This document shows positions 14,732 through 24,805 of a DNA stretch of 40,371 bases, one piece after another. The notes beneath the pieces were generated by a model, which was given only the letters and a program-made list of their open reading frames with translations, ran no database searches and was not told where the DNA came from. This DNA is from an uncultured Ellagibacter sp. (GTDB lineage Bacteria > Actinomycetota > Coriobacteriia > Coriobacteriales > Eggerthellaceae). Location of the stretch: NCBI GenBank assembly GCA_934661105.1, contig CAKUIV010000003.1, positions 1-40,371 on the forward strand. Direction: 5' to 3'. Every line of letters starts with the position of its first letter. The first letter of the stretch is position 1. The position numbers were made by a program, and so were the translations under genes.

Positions 14732-15860
14732 ATAAAACCTCTCTTACTTCGAACAGCATCGCGTCGGTGCACGTTTCCGGGGAAACATTATAGGAGATTG
14801 CCTCGTCGCTCACACGCACGCGCATGAGCGCGGCCGCGGCGCGCGCCTCATCGGTGCGCACCGCGGCGGCCTCGATCTGGGACCGAACGTCGACATTGAT
14901 AACAAGCTCGGGCGCTCCGGCGCACACGACGGCGACGTCGCGCAGCCACGACTCGGCGATGCAGAACAGCTGATGGAGCGCTTGCATCGTCTTCGCCGTT
15001 ATCTGCCGCTTGTTGCGCGCTTCGATCTGGCGAATCGCCGACTTCGCGAGAAAATCGGCGTTCTCCGCGATCTCGGCCTCGAGCTTGGCTCGCACCTCGT
15101 CGAGCGGCGCCTTCGCCGCGCCCACCAAATCGGCCGCCATCCCCACGACGTCCCAGTCGTCGGCATGATCGAGACGCGCAAGGGCGTCGACCACGCGGCG
15201 ACGGAAATCGAGCCTCTCATTCGATTCCAAGAACTCGCACGCCCGCGTGATCGAGCCGCCGCACGATTCGATGGCGATGCGGGCCAATTCAAGCGATGCC
15301 CCCGTGTTCTGCCTGATGATCCCCGCCGCCTCGGTTGCGGGGATGTGTCTGAACGGCACCACCTGGCAACGCGAGACGATCGTCGGCAGCACGCTTTCGC
15401 GCGTGCGGGCCAAAAGGATGACGACGACATTGTCGGGCGGCTCCTCGAGCGTTTTCAAAAACGCGTTCGCCGAAGACGTGGTAAGCAGGTCGGCGCGATC
15501 GAGGATATAGACCTTCGACTGCGCCTGAATGGGCGAGAGCTGCACGTCGGCGACGATGTCGCGGATCTGGTCGATCAGGTAGCCGCCCGCTCCTTCCGGC
15601 GCGTAGTAGCGCACGTCGGGATGTTTCTTGCGCATGATGCGCCCGCACGCATCGCACGCCCCGCACGCCCCTCCGCGCGGCCCCGTCGCGCCCTTCGGGC
15701 AGAGGTAGGCCTGGGCAAGCGCATAGGCCGCAAGCGTCTTGTTCGATCCGGCAGGGCCGCAGAACAAGTAGGCGTGGCTCACGTGCCCGCCGCGAACGCT
15801 CGCGCGCAGGAAGTCGCGCACCTGGGGTTGCCCGAGGATGTTCTCGAATGCGTCAGCCAC
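14709..15860 (-). CDS. holB: DNA polymerase III delta' subunit
   Basis: A component of the clamp loader (AAA+ fold, 383 residues). The N-terminal 'ILGQPQVRDFLRASVRGGHVSHAYLFCGPAGSNKTLAA' holds a Walker A-like GPAGSNKT. A zinc-binding cluster of cysteines follows (C-x19-type group 'CGACDACGRIMRKKHPD'), then 'VYILDRADLLTTSSANAFLKTLEEPP' with the sensor region. The start is GTG 15860, which overlaps the end of tmk by 8 bases; GGGGC lies upstream. tmk-holB-ricT is a common bacterial gene order, which strengthens the call. The C-terminal third is the collar domain and is less conserved. Confidence 0.92.
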   Translation of the reverse strand: MADAFENILGQPQVRDFLRASVRGGHVSHAYLFCGPAGSNKTLAAYALAQAYLCPKGATGPRGGACGACDACGRIMRKKHPDVRYYAPEGAGGYLIDQIRDIVADVQLSPIQAQSKVYILDRADLLTTSSANAFLKTLEEPPDNVVVILLARTRESVLPTIVSRCQVVPFRHIPATEAAGIIRQNTGASLELARIAIESCGGSITRACEFLESNERLDFRRRVVDALARLDHADDWDVVGMAADLVGAAKAPLDEVRAKLEAEIAENADFLAKSAIRQIEARNKRQITAKTMQALHQLFCIAESWLRDVAVVCAGAPELVINVDVRSQIEAAAVRTDEARAAAALMRVRVSDEAISYNVSPETCTDAMLFEVREVLYGSSRTD

Positions 15861-16677
15861 GGCGAGCGCCCCTTACTCCCCCGCGCCCCTTCGAGTGTTG
15901 GGAGGCGCCCTTCACGTTCGGGGGGGCCGCGGGAGCGCTTTTCGCCTTCTCCTCGAGCTCGGGAAGAAGATCGACGAGCTCGCGGGCAACGACGGCGGCC
16001 GTCTGCCTGCGCGACTTCGAGGAGTAGACCACGCGGATGCGCTTCGGATCGCGCTTGGCAAGCTTCAGAAACGCCTTGTTCACCCGGGAGTGGAACGCCT
16101 CTCCCGCCTGCTCAAGGCGATCCCCCGCACCCGACCCGGTCGCGCGCGCAAGCCCGAGCCGCGCGTTTCCGCACACGAGCAGGATGGTGCGATCGGGGAC
16201 GATGCCGTGCGTCGCGAACGCGTTCGCCCGACGCACGAAGTCGACGGGAAGCCCGCGGCCGTACGCCTGATAGGCGATCGTCGAGTCGGTGAATCGGTCG
16301 CACAGAACGACTGCGCCCCGCGTAAGCGCGGGTTCGATGACTTCGGACACGAGTTGGGCGCGCGCCGCCTCGTAGATAAGCAGCTCGGCCTCGTCGGAAA
16401 GCTCGTCATGGTCGGGATCGAGCACGACGCGCCGCAGCGACTCGCCGACGGGCGTGCCCCCCGGCTCGCGCAGGCGCACGACCTCACGCCCCGCCCGAGA
16501 AAGCTCTTCGGCGACGTAGCGGATATGCGTCGACTTGCCGGCGCCGTCGCCGCCCTCGAAGGTGATGAACACCCCGCGGCGTGCAGGCGCAGCGCCATCG
16601 GGCGCGCCCGCAGACGCCGCCGGCGAGCACTCGGCGCGCCCAGAAGCGTCCGGGCGCATGTCGTGCGGCTTCGCCAT
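15853..16677 (-). CDS. tmk: Thymidylate kinase
   Basis: Phosphorylates dTMP to dTDP with ATP. From ATG 16677 it has 274 residues, against about 210 for the family; the extra length is an N-terminal ~35-residue Ala/Pro-rich leader and a C-terminal ~35-residue tail. The P-loop is GGDGAGKST (42-50). 'RLREPGGTPVGESLR' is the DR(E)PGGT motif, and 'CDRFTDSTIAYQAYGRGL' contains the DRY/F-type base-binding motif. A farther upstream ATG-less frame reaches 16731 but would overlap maeB. ATG 16677 follows the maeB stop by four bases and has GGGGAA in front. It works with thyX, which supplies dTMP elsewhere in the window. Confidence 0.92.
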   Translation of the reverse strand: MAKPHDMRPDASGRAECSPAASAGAPDGAAPARRGVFITFEGGDGAGKSTHIRYVAEELSRAGREVVRLREPGGTPVGESLRRVVLDPDHDELSDEAELLIYEAARAQLVSEVIEPALTRGAVVLCDRFTDSTIAYQAYGRGLPVDFVRRANAFATHGIVPDRTILLVCGNARLGLARATGSGAGDRLEQAGEAFHSRVNKAFLKLAKRDPKRIRVVYSSKSRRQTAAVVARELVDLLPELEEKAKSAPAAPPNVKGASQHSKGRGGVRGARRG

Positions 16678-16681
16678 GCGG

Positions 16682-17836
<1,155 letters not shown>

Positions 17837-17906
17837 GCCTCACCTTTCAGCCGTTCTTCGTCGGGCGCGCCTCGCTCCGACGCGCCGTTCAGTCCACAAC
17901 CGCAAG

Positions 17907-17912
17907 ATTATA
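17907..17912 (-). promoter_or_regulatory. Candidate -10 box of the maeB operon
   Basis: A perfect TATAAT on the minus strand about 70 bases before the malic enzyme start. No good -35 box pairs with it. The 267-base divergent gap 17837-18103 must hold the promoters of both malic enzyme and fumarase; I could not place the fumarase promoter with confidence. Confidence 0.4.
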
Positions 17913-18103
17913 CCTGTTGCCGTCGTGGAAACCCCGCGCCTCGCGCCCATGAGCACAAGCGCTCCACTAAGCGGACGCGGCGCGCACCGCTCGAGCGCCG
18001 TTCGGCGCCCTACCGGTGGCGGGATGCCCTTCGCGCGGATACACTGGACCAGACGAAGTCGGGAGAAAATCCTGCACAAGCCATCACAACGAAAGGGGAT
18101 GCC

Positions 18104-18973
18104 GTGACAAAGACGCAGGCGGCGCTTTCGGCGGATGCCGTGGCAGACACGGTGTATTCGGCGATTCGCACGATAGCGGTCGAGCTTCGGCCCGACGTGC
18201 TGCGCGCGATAGAGGGCGCCCAGGACAGGGAAACGGAACCGCGGGCGAAGTCGGTGCTCGCGTCGATGGTGGAGAACGCGCGCATCGGCAACGCCGACCG
18301 CGTGCCCATCTGCCAAGATACGGGAACCTGTTGGGTGCGGCTCGAAGTCGGCGAGGACCTTTTTATTCCCGGGAACGTCCTCTCGCAGGTAAACGATGCC
18401 GTGGCGCGCGCCTACACCGACGGCCGGCTTCGCATGAGCGTCGTGCGCGACGCCCTTTTCGACCGCGGCAACACCGGCGACAACACCCCCGCGTTCGCCG
18501 AGATCGCGACGCGCCCAGGGCACGGCGCCACGTTGCACGTGCTCCTGAAGGGCGGCGGTTCCGACAACGCTTCCCGCGTCGTCATGCTCGCGCCCGGGGC
18601 GGGAATCGAGGGCGTGCGCAAAGTCGTTTTGGACTGCGTGCGCGAGAAAGCCGCGAACGCCTGCCCGCCGCTCGTGATCGGCGTGGGCGTCGGCGCGACG
18701 TTCGACAAGGTCGCAGGACTCGCCAAGCACGCGCTTCTGCGGGAAATCGGAAGCGCCGCGAGAACGCCTGAGATAGACGCGTTCGAACAGTCCCTGCTCG
18801 ACGAGGTGAACGCAACGGGGATCGGGCCCGCGGCGCTCGGCGGGAAGACGACGGCGCTCGCCGTGCACGTGGAAACGGCGCCCTGCCATATCGCGGCGTT
18901 GCCCGTGGCCGTGAACATGGGGTGCTCCGCTATGCGCAGCGCGTCGATCGAGCTTGCAAGCTGGGAGGACTGA
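18104..18973 (+). CDS. fumA: Fumarate hydratase, class I, alpha subunit
   Basis: N-terminal half of an oxygen-sensitive [4Fe-4S] class I fumarase, 289 residues from GTG 18104 (GAAAGGGGA upstream). 'ICQDTGTCWVRLEVGED' carries one cluster cysteine; 'NTGDNTPAFAEIATRPG' and 'APGAGIEGVRKVVLDCV' are family segments and 'CPPLVIGVGVGATFD' another. It interconverts fumarate and malate; the partner is the separate beta subunit encoded two bases downstream. The two-subunit form and the [4Fe-4S] cluster fit an anaerobe. The symbol is by family; a tartrate dehydratase (TtdA) reading is possible but less likely beside malic enzyme. Confidence 0.88.
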   Translation: MTKTQAALSADAVADTVYSAIRTIAVELRPDVLRAIEGAQDRETEPRAKSVLASMVENARIGNADRVPICQDTGTCWVRLEVGEDLFIPGNVLSQVNDAVARAYTDGRLRMSVVRDALFDRGNTGDNTPAFAEIATRPGHGATLHVLLKGGGSDNASRVVMLAPGAGIEGVRKVVLDCVREKAANACPPLVIGVGVGATFDKVAGLAKHALLREIGSAARTPEIDAFEQSLLDEVNATGIGPAALGGKTTALAVHVETAPCHIAALPVAVNMGCSAMRSASIELASWED

Positions 18974-18975
18974 CG

Positions 18976-19530
18976 ATGACCGAGCCTTTGAGATTGAAGC
19001 TGCCTTTCGCCAAGGCCGACCTTGCCCCACTCGAAATCGGGCAGCAGGTGCTGCTTTCCGGCCCGGTGTACACGTGTCGGGACGCAGGTCATATGCGCGC
19101 GCTTAAAGCACTGGAAAAGACCGGGGAGCTCCCCTTCGGGCTTTCCGGGCAGACCATCTTCTACGCCGGCCCCACCCCCTCGGCCGCAGGGCGCCCCCTC
19201 GGCAGCGTCGGCCCCACCACAGCGAGCCGCATGGACTTCGCGACGCCGGCCCTTATGGACGCGGGGCTTGCCGCCTGCATCGGCAAGGGAAAGCGCAGCC
19301 GCGCCGTCATCGACGCCTGCGTGCGCAACGGCTGCGTTTATTTCGCGGCGGTTGGCGGCATCGCCGCTTTGCTCGCAACCCACGTCACGGCGACGGAAAC
19401 GGTAGCCTGGGACGATTTAGGGACAGAGGCCCTTCGCCGCATCGAGCTATCCGACTTCCCCGTCTTCGTCGCCGTCGACACCAAGGGCGCCGATTTGTAC
19501 CGCTCGATCGAAGCGGCGGCGCAAGCCTAA
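18976..19530 (+). CDS. fumB: Fumarate hydratase, class I, beta subunit
   Basis: C-terminal half of class I fumarase as a separate 184-residue protein. ATG 18976 follows the alpha stop by two bases, behind GGGAGG. The hallmark 'FYAGPTPSAAGRPLGSVGPTTASRMDFATPALMDAGL' sits in the middle, and 'VYFAAVGGIAALLATHV' and the C-terminal 'FPVFVAVDTKGADLY' complete the domain. Acts with the alpha subunit; the active site lies between them. The symbol is used for the beta half only and does not imply the E. coli FumB paralogue. A TtdB-like tartrate dehydratase is the alternative. Confidence 0.88.
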   Translation: MTEPLRLKLPFAKADLAPLEIGQQVLLSGPVYTCRDAGHMRALKALEKTGELPFGLSGQTIFYAGPTPSAAGRPLGSVGPTTASRMDFATPALMDAGLAACIGKGKRSRAVIDACVRNGCVYFAAVGGIAALLATHVTATETVAWDDLGTEALRRIELSDFPVFVAVDTKGADLYRSIEAAAQA

Positions 19531-19537
19531 GGGAAAG

Positions 19538-20131
19538 CTAGCGAGCCGTCTTCTTCACGCCCGCGAGGATGAACGCATCGAGCGTCTGCTGGATCCGCTC
19601 CCATTCTTGCGGGCTCTTGTCGATGGTGCGCCTGACAACGGCCAAGCACCCGCTCGCCTGAAAGTACAGGATGCCGTCGAGCTCGTCGGGAGTAAGGTCG
19701 CTTCTCCCGGCAAGCGCATGCAGGTAGTGGTCCTTCTGCCGCGCAACGGCCTTCGCGACGATCTGGTCGGTCAGGGTATTGTCCATGAAGATGCCGGAAT
19801 AGTGTTTATTCTCGCGAATGAACTGGCAAAGCGGCATATCGCACCCCACGCAGGCCGACGTTTTCCCCGATTCGATCGCAAGCAGATGGCGCGCGAGGGA
19901 GCTCGACTGCGACAACGCCTCGTCGAGCACCTCGTCGAGCACCTCGTTCATGTTGCGGTAGTGGCGATAGAACGTGCCGCGGCCGATGCCTGCACGCTCG
20001 CACAGGTCGGTCACCTTGATGTCGGCGAGCGAATGCGATTTCTTCAGCTCGAGAAAGGCCTCTTTGATGAGGCCTTTCGTCAGCAAAACGCGTCGATCGA
20101 CCTTTACCTCGTCTTTCTCGGAAGGCGTCAT
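19538..20131 (-). CDS. TetR-family transcriptional regulator
   Basis: A 197-residue regulator whose N-terminal 'LIKEAFLELKKSHSLADIKVTDLCERAGIGRGTFYRHYRNMNEVL' is a clear TetR helix-turn-helix (recognition helix GIGRGTFYRHY). The C-terminal ligand domain is unlike well-known subfamilies. It carries a small cysteine group, C-x2-C-x4-C (CVGCDMPLC), around residue 95, which could bind a metal or sense redox. The ATG at 20131 lies four bases past the topA stop, so it is the distal gene of a topA operon, and its ribosome site lies inside topA. Target genes unknown. Confidence 0.85.
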   Translation of the reverse strand: MTPSEKDEVKVDRRVLLTKGLIKEAFLELKKSHSLADIKVTDLCERAGIGRGTFYRHYRNMNEVLDEVLDEALSQSSSLARHLLAIESGKTSACVGCDMPLCQFIRENKHYSGIFMDNTLTDQIVAKAVARQKDHYLHALAGRSDLTPDELDGILYFQASGCLAVVRRTIDKSPQEWERIQQTLDAFILAGVKKTAR

Positions 20132-20135
20132 GGCG

Positions 20136-22691
20136 CTACTTTCCCGAAGATTTCGACGCCGATTTCCTCGTCGCGGGCTTCTTGGTGGAAGCCTTCTTCG
20201 CCGCAGGCTTCTTGGCCGCAGACGAGGCCTTCTTCTCGTCGTCTTTCTCCTTGCCGGGGCAATCGAAGTTCGGGCAGAGCTTCCAGGGGCCGCGCGCCGT
20301 CGTGACGATCACGAGCGGTGCGCCGCAGTGCTCGCACACCTCGTCGGTCGCGGTGAGCTTGCCGTACTGCGGCAGCGGGTAGCCCACGCCGCACTCGTCG
20401 TAGTTCTCGCAGCGGATGAAACGCTTCAGCGTGCGCGGGTTCTTCTGCGCGACGAGCTTGGCGTCCTTGCCCGCGGCCTTGCACACCGGGCAGGTACCCA
20501 CGATCACATCGGGTTCCTTGTTGGTCTCGCAGTTCGGGTCGATGCACATGGTACGCGGCTTCGATCGGAACGCCGTCACCTTCACCTGCGGCATGCCGCA
20601 GACGGGGCAGGGCTCGGGCAGCGCCTCGATCTTGCCCTTGGGAAGCGGATAGGTGACGTCGCAGTCGGGCCAACCGGCGCACCCGATGAACATGCCGCGC
20701 GTCTTCTGGGAGGCGCGGATCTGCAGGTCCTTCCCGCATTTCGGGCACTTGCCGACATAGGCATCGGCCGCGACGGCGTCGGCCAAGGCCTCCTTCACCT
20801 CTTCGGCGTGGGGCATGAGGTCGGAAAGCTGCTCGGAGAGGAGGTTGCGGCTCGTCATGACGACGTCGGCCTTGGTCTTCTGCCCCTCGGCGATGTTGTC
20901 CATCTCCTCTTCGAGCTCGGCCGTCATCTCGGGGTGCGTGATGTGGGGCGCGAACTTGTCGAGCGCGTCGCACACCGCCATGCCGAGCTGAGAGGGCTCG
21001 ATCGGGTCGTTCTGGATGTATTTCACCGTGTAGAGGCGCTCGATGATGCTGTGGCGAGTCGACTTCGTGCCGAGCCCGAGCTTTTCCATCTCCTGGATGA
21101 GGCGGCCTTGGGAATAGCGCGCGGGCGGCTCGGTCTGCTTCTTGGTGCAAGACGCCCCATTGAAGGCGATGACCTGCCCTTCCACAAGCCCCGGCAGCTG
21201 TTCATCCTTTTTGAGCCCGTACGGGTAGATCGCGCGGTACCCCGCATGCACGAGAACGTCGCCTTTGGCCGCGAAGCTCTCGCCCGCGACGTCGAGCGTG
21301 ACCTTGGTCCCCTCGACGACGGCCGCATCGGAAAGCGTGGCGAGGAAACGGCGCACGATGAGGTTGTAGAGCTTGTACTCCGCGGGCGGCAGGTCGTCGG
21401 GCGTCGCCTTCGCCGTCGGGTAGATCGGCGGGTGGTCGGTCGTTTCCTTCTTGCCGCGCGTCGCATGCAGCGGCCCCTTCGCAAGCAGCTCCTTGCAGAA
21501 CGGCGCATAGGCGGGGTTGCCCGACACCGTTTTCACGACCTCGGCCAGATCGAGCGAGCTCGGATAGACCGTGTTGTCGACACGAGGGTAGGAAATGTAG
21601 CCGTCCATGTAAAGGCTTTCCGCCAGGCGCATCGTGCGCGCCGGCGACAGCCCCTCGGCGGATGCGGCGGTCATGAGGCTCGTGGTGTTGAACGGAACCG
21701 GGGGCTGCTGCTTGCGCGTGCGCTTCTCGATCTTCGCCACGCGCGCCGAGAGCGCACCGTCAACAGCCGCCATCGAGGCGTTAGCGCGCGCCTCTTCCTT
21801 GAAGCGGGCGGTCGCGTGGCCGGCCGCGAAAGCGAGCTCCCCCTCCCCGTCCGTCACGCCCTTTTCGGCTCCGGCGTCGAAAGCGCCCTTGATGACCCAG
21901 TAGTCCTCGGGGACGAAGGCGAGGCGCTCCCGCTCGCGCGCGACGATGAGCGCGAGCGTCGGCGTCTGCACGCGGCCCGACGAGCGCACGTTGCCGTAAC
22001 CCGCGAATTTCACGAGCGTGAGGAATCGCGTGAGCACGGCACCCCAGATCAGGTCGATATCCTGACGCGATGCACCGGCCGACGCGAGGTTCGTGTCGAG
22101 CTCGACCAGATTCGAGAACGCGTGCGTGATTTCCTCCTTGGTGAACGCCGAGTAGCGCGCGCGGGAAACGGGAGCCGTGGGATTCACTTCCTGGATGCAC
22201 GAAAGCGCGTCGGAACCGATGAGCTCGCCTTCGCGGTCGAAGTCCGTCGCGATCACGATGGAATCGGCCTTTTTCGCGAGGTTCTTCAGGCTGCGGATGA
22301 TCTCCTTTTCCTTGGGAAGCTTCTCGATGGGCGCGTACACGAGGTACGGCAGCGCATCCATTTTCCAGCCTTTGAGCTCCACGCCGTCTTCGGTGAAGGG
22401 TTTCTTCTTCTTGAACGGAGGGCGAGGCAGGTTTGCGGGGACGTCGGCTGCGAGCACTTCGCCGTCGGCGGTGACGCCGCGCCAGCCGCCACGTTTCTTG
22501 AACACGAGCGATGGGGTGAAATCGGGCTCGAGGATATGTCCGCGCAAACCGATGGTGACCCATTCCTCGCCGTCGACCTCAAAGCGGTACACCGGCGTCG
22601 AATACACCTTGTCAGCCTTCGGCTTCTTCGCGCCGAGCAGCGCGGCGATCTTGGTTGCCGCGTCGTTTTTCTCCGTTACCACCAGTTTCAC
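20136..22691 (-). CDS. DNA topoisomerase, type IA, archaeal-like with Zn ribbons
   Basis: Relaxes negatively supercoiled DNA through a 5'-phosphotyrosine link; 851 residues. The TOPRIM domain opens with E7 ('VVTEKND') and has the D150-x-D152-x-E154 acidic triad (TDFDREGE). Catalytic tyrosine is Y368 in 'YISYPRVDN'. 'SSGRVQTPTLALIV' near residue 237 is also typical. After ~610 residues comes a run of zinc-ribbon-type cysteine pairs (CPKCG, CPVCG, CPVCK, CEHCG with matching partners) and a Lys/Ala-rich tail. The overall form resembles the topA family seen in archaea and some bacteria more than E. coli TopA. The symbol is left blank because a topB-like reading cannot be excluded. Confidence 0.85.
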   Translation of the reverse strand: MKLVVTEKNDAATKIAALLGAKKPKADKVYSTPVYRFEVDGEEWVTIGLRGHILEPDFTPSLVFKKRGGWRGVTADGEVLAADVPANLPRPPFKKKKPFTEDGVELKGWKMDALPYLVYAPIEKLPKEKEIIRSLKNLAKKADSIVIATDFDREGELIGSDALSCIQEVNPTAPVSRARYSAFTKEEITHAFSNLVELDTNLASAGASRQDIDLIWGAVLTRFLTLVKFAGYGNVRSSGRVQTPTLALIVARERERLAFVPEDYWVIKGAFDAGAEKGVTDGEGELAFAAGHATARFKEEARANASMAAVDGALSARVAKIEKRTRKQQPPVPFNTTSLMTAASAEGLSPARTMRLAESLYMDGYISYPRVDNTVYPSSLDLAEVVKTVSGNPAYAPFCKELLAKGPLHATRGKKETTDHPPIYPTAKATPDDLPPAEYKLYNLIVRRFLATLSDAAVVEGTKVTLDVAGESFAAKGDVLVHAGYRAIYPYGLKKDEQLPGLVEGQVIAFNGASCTKKQTEPPARYSQGRLIQEMEKLGLGTKSTRHSIIERLYTVKYIQNDPIEPSQLGMAVCDALDKFAPHITHPEMTAELEEEMDNIAEGQKTKADVVMTSRNLLSEQLSDLMPHAEEVKEALADAVAADAYVGKCPKCGKDLQIRASQKTRGMFIGCAGWPDCDVTYPLPKGKIEALPEPCPVCGMPQVKVTAFRSKPRTMCIDPNCETNKEPDVIVGTCPVCKAAGKDAKLVAQKNPRTLKRFIRCENYDECGVGYPLPQYGKLTATDEVCEHCGAPLVIVTTARGPWKLCPNFDCPGKEKDDEKKASSAAKKPAAKKASTKKPATRKSASKSSGK

Positions 22692-22846
22692 GTGGCCCTC
22701 CTAGCCTCGAGACGCTCTCCCGGCGCGCTCGAAATCGTTCACACGATAGCCCCGATTCGTCGTTTTACGTGTGCGGGGATTCCTTCTCGTTGCATGGCGA
22801 AAGCCGCGCGGCCCTGCGATGCAACGCGCCTTAGCATACACGATTT

Positions 22847-22911
22847 CGCCGCGAAGACGCGCAAAAGGTTCCCGAAGCGAAATCTTCGCCCTGGGAACCT
22901 TTTTCGCGGCG
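22847..22911. terminator. Nested hairpins between yqhQ and topA
   Basis: AAAAGGTTCCC (22863-22873) pairs with GGGAACCTTTT (22893-22903), flanked by an outer pairing of CGCCGCG (22847-22853) with CGCGGCG (22905-22911). On the minus strand the core stem ends in TTTT, which suits termination of the thyX-yqhQ transcript. The rest of the 239-base gap 22692-22930 must contain the topA promoter, which I could not define. Confidence 0.7.
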
Positions 22912-22930
22912 ACATGCGTGCGCAGCCGTT

Positions 22931-23974
22931 CTACGACGCGGCGCGAACCGCCTTTACGCCCTCTGCCGCGGCGGCCTCCTCTTCGGCTTCCTCGCGCGCG
23001 AGCACGAGTTTCATCGCCTCGATCGCGCATTCGAGCATGCCGTCGTCGGGTTCGTTGGTGGTGAGGTACTGCATCTGCATGCCTGGCCAAAGCACCACCT
23101 TGACCAGCGGGTTTTCAGGGTGCGACCCCGCCCATTTCACCGTGATCTCGTACGACACGCCGGCGATCACGGGCATGAGCACGATGCGCGACACGATGAC
23201 GAGCGCGAGCTTCGGAGCCCCGTCGGGCACGCCCCATGCCGCGATGAGCGCGTTCAAGGGCACGACCGTGTACACGAAGATCGCGATGATCATGACCATG
23301 ATGAGGAACGCCGTGCCGCAGCGAACATGAAGCCGCGGGAAACTACGCGCGTTTTCCGGCGTCAGGGGAAGACCGTGCTCGTAGCAGTGGATGGTCTTGT
23401 GCTCGGCACCATGGTAGCCGAACATGCGCTTTATCTCCGACATGCGCCCGATGAGCCAGATGTAGAACACGAACACGGCGACGCGCAGCACGCCGTCGAC
23501 GATGTTCCACAGAAGCGTGTTGCCGTCGTACTCGCCGACGATAAGGTTCGTGAGGAAGGCCGGCGCCACGATGAACAGCGCCACGCCGAGCACGAGCCCG
23601 AGCACCATCGAGATCGCCATCTCCCGCTTGCCGAACTCGCCTTCGCCGTCGGAAGCTTCGTCACAGGAAGCCTCGTCGTCCGCGTAAGCGTGCATCGTCG
23701 CCACCTCGAGCGCCTTGTAGCCCAGCATGAGCGATTCCACAAGCGCGCGGCACCCGCGGACGAGCGGCCAGTACAGCCAGCCGTTCTTCGCCTTGCCGCT
23801 CGCGAGGTCGTGTTCCTCGGTGTACACCGCTCCCGACGGCTCGCGCACCGCGACCGACCAGTTGTACTTGCCGCGCATCATGATGCCCTCGATGAGCGCC
23901 TGCCCGCCGACGTGCGTCTTTCGCTCGCCGTCTTCGGAAAACGCGCGCGAAAGATCGCTCTTCGCCTTCGCCAT
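22931..23974 (-). CDS. DUF1385 membrane protein (YqhQ-like)
   Basis: A 347-residue membrane protein of the DUF1385 family, function unknown. Hallmarks are 'HVGGQALIEGIMMRG' at residues 22-34 and 'MFGYHGAEHKTIHCYEHG' near residue 190, whose conserved His and Glu suggest metal binding or catalysis. Hydrophobic segments lie at about 120-145, 160-180, 215-240 and 250-275. Family members are usually found near rpmE, prfA or rho; here rpmE, thyX and rho are in the same region, which agrees. The ATG follows the thyX stop by three bases, so it is in one operon with thyX. The C-terminal 25 residues are Glu/Ala rich. Confidence 0.85.
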   Translation of the reverse strand: MAKAKSDLSRAFSEDGERKTHVGGQALIEGIMMRGKYNWSVAVREPSGAVYTEEHDLASGKAKNGWLYWPLVRGCRALVESLMLGYKALEVATMHAYADDEASCDEASDGEGEFGKREMAISMVLGLVLGVALFIVAPAFLTNLIVGEYDGNTLLWNIVDGVLRVAVFVFYIWLIGRMSEIKRMFGYHGAEHKTIHCYEHGLPLTPENARSFPRLHVRCGTAFLIMVMIIAIFVYTVVPLNALIAAWGVPDGAPKLALVIVSRIVLMPVIAGVSYEITVKWAGSHPENPLVKVVLWPGMQMQYLTTNEPDDGMLECAIEAMKLVLAREEAEEEAAAAEGVKAVRAAS

Positions 23975-23977
23975 GGG

Positions 23978-24658
23978 TTAGTTCCTCTCCGCGCGGGGAT
24001 ACGGGTTCCCGCAACTCATCTTGCCCTCGGGGCACGTTCCCGACACGCACGGGGCGCCTGCGGCCGCAAACACGAACGGCGCAGTCGGCCGTGCGAGCTC
24101 AAGCATACGGTGCGCCATCTCGCGGATCTCCCACTGGGCACGGTTGCAGCAGCGCAGGTTGAAGAAGTGCAGAAGCTCGCGCACGTTCATCGTGACCACG
24201 ATCTTGCTTTCCGCCGCGTTCGGCAGCAGGTAGCGCGCGTCCTCGGCCGGAACGCCCGCGTCGAGCAGCTTCTTGTACGCTGAGACGCACGCTTCGATCG
24301 CCTCGTCGAACACGGCTTCGGTTTCGGGCGTCGCTTTCACGGTGTCGGGCACGACGACGTCGACGCCGTCCGCGAACTTCACGTAGCGCTGGCTTTGCTG
24401 GTTGAAGCTCGCGAGGCGATGGCGCACGAGCTGATGGGTCAGCGCGCGCGACACCCCGTCGACGGCGAACGTGTAGCTCGCGTGCTCAAGCGTCGAGAAA
24501 TGCCCACTCGACATGATGGTGGAAAGAACGCTCCTCACCCGCTCCTCGGGCATCGTTTCCATGAGCTCGGCCGCGCCGACGGGCGCATAGCACAGCCGCG
24601 CCGCGGTCGCGATGGCGCGTTCGGGGTCGGGGGTATGGTACAGCAGCTCAACATGCAT
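23978..24658 (-). CDS. thyX: Flavin-dependent thymidylate synthase
   Basis: Makes dTMP from dUMP with methylene-tetrahydrofolate and FAD/NADPH, independent of thyA. 226 residues from ATG 24658 (MHVELLYHTP), preferred over the ATG at 24721 because GAGGAG precedes it and the longer start would lie at the promoter. The ThyX signature R-H-R-x7-S-x-R is seen in 'RHRLASFNQQSQRY'. The C-terminal extension 'CVSGTCPEGKMSCGNP' adds a cysteine group not needed for the reaction. First gene of a thyX-yqhQ operon. It supplies the substrate for tmk. Confidence 0.95.
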   Translation of the reverse strand: MHVELLYHTPDPERAIATAARLCYAPVGAAELMETMPEERVRSVLSTIMSSGHFSTLEHASYTFAVDGVSRALTHQLVRHRLASFNQQSQRYVKFADGVDVVVPDTVKATPETEAVFDEAIEACVSAYKKLLDAGVPAEDARYLLPNAAESKIVVTMNVRELLHFFNLRCCNRAQWEIREMAHRMLELARPTAPFVFAAAGAPCVSGTCPEGKMSCGNPYPRAERN

Positions 24659-24805
24659 GGCTTGCTCCTCACGTGCTGAAATCGTCGGATTCGATTGATA
24701 CTCGTCTGGAAATAAAGACATGGTTTGCTAGTATGATAGCCAAAGAAGACGAGCGGCCTTGCGCACATTCGCGCAGAGGGCCGACTTAACACGGAAAGGG
24801 CACCT

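Noticed and set aside
11750..14827. A plus-strand open frame of over 1000 codons opposite pncB and ricT
   Set aside because: It is an antisense shadow due to high GC; the opposite strand codes conserved enzymes.
19974..23330. A plus-strand open frame of over 1100 codons opposite topA and yqhQ
   Set aside because: Antisense shadow; composition is Arg/Leu/Val/Asp rich without domains, while the minus strand has full catalytic motifs.
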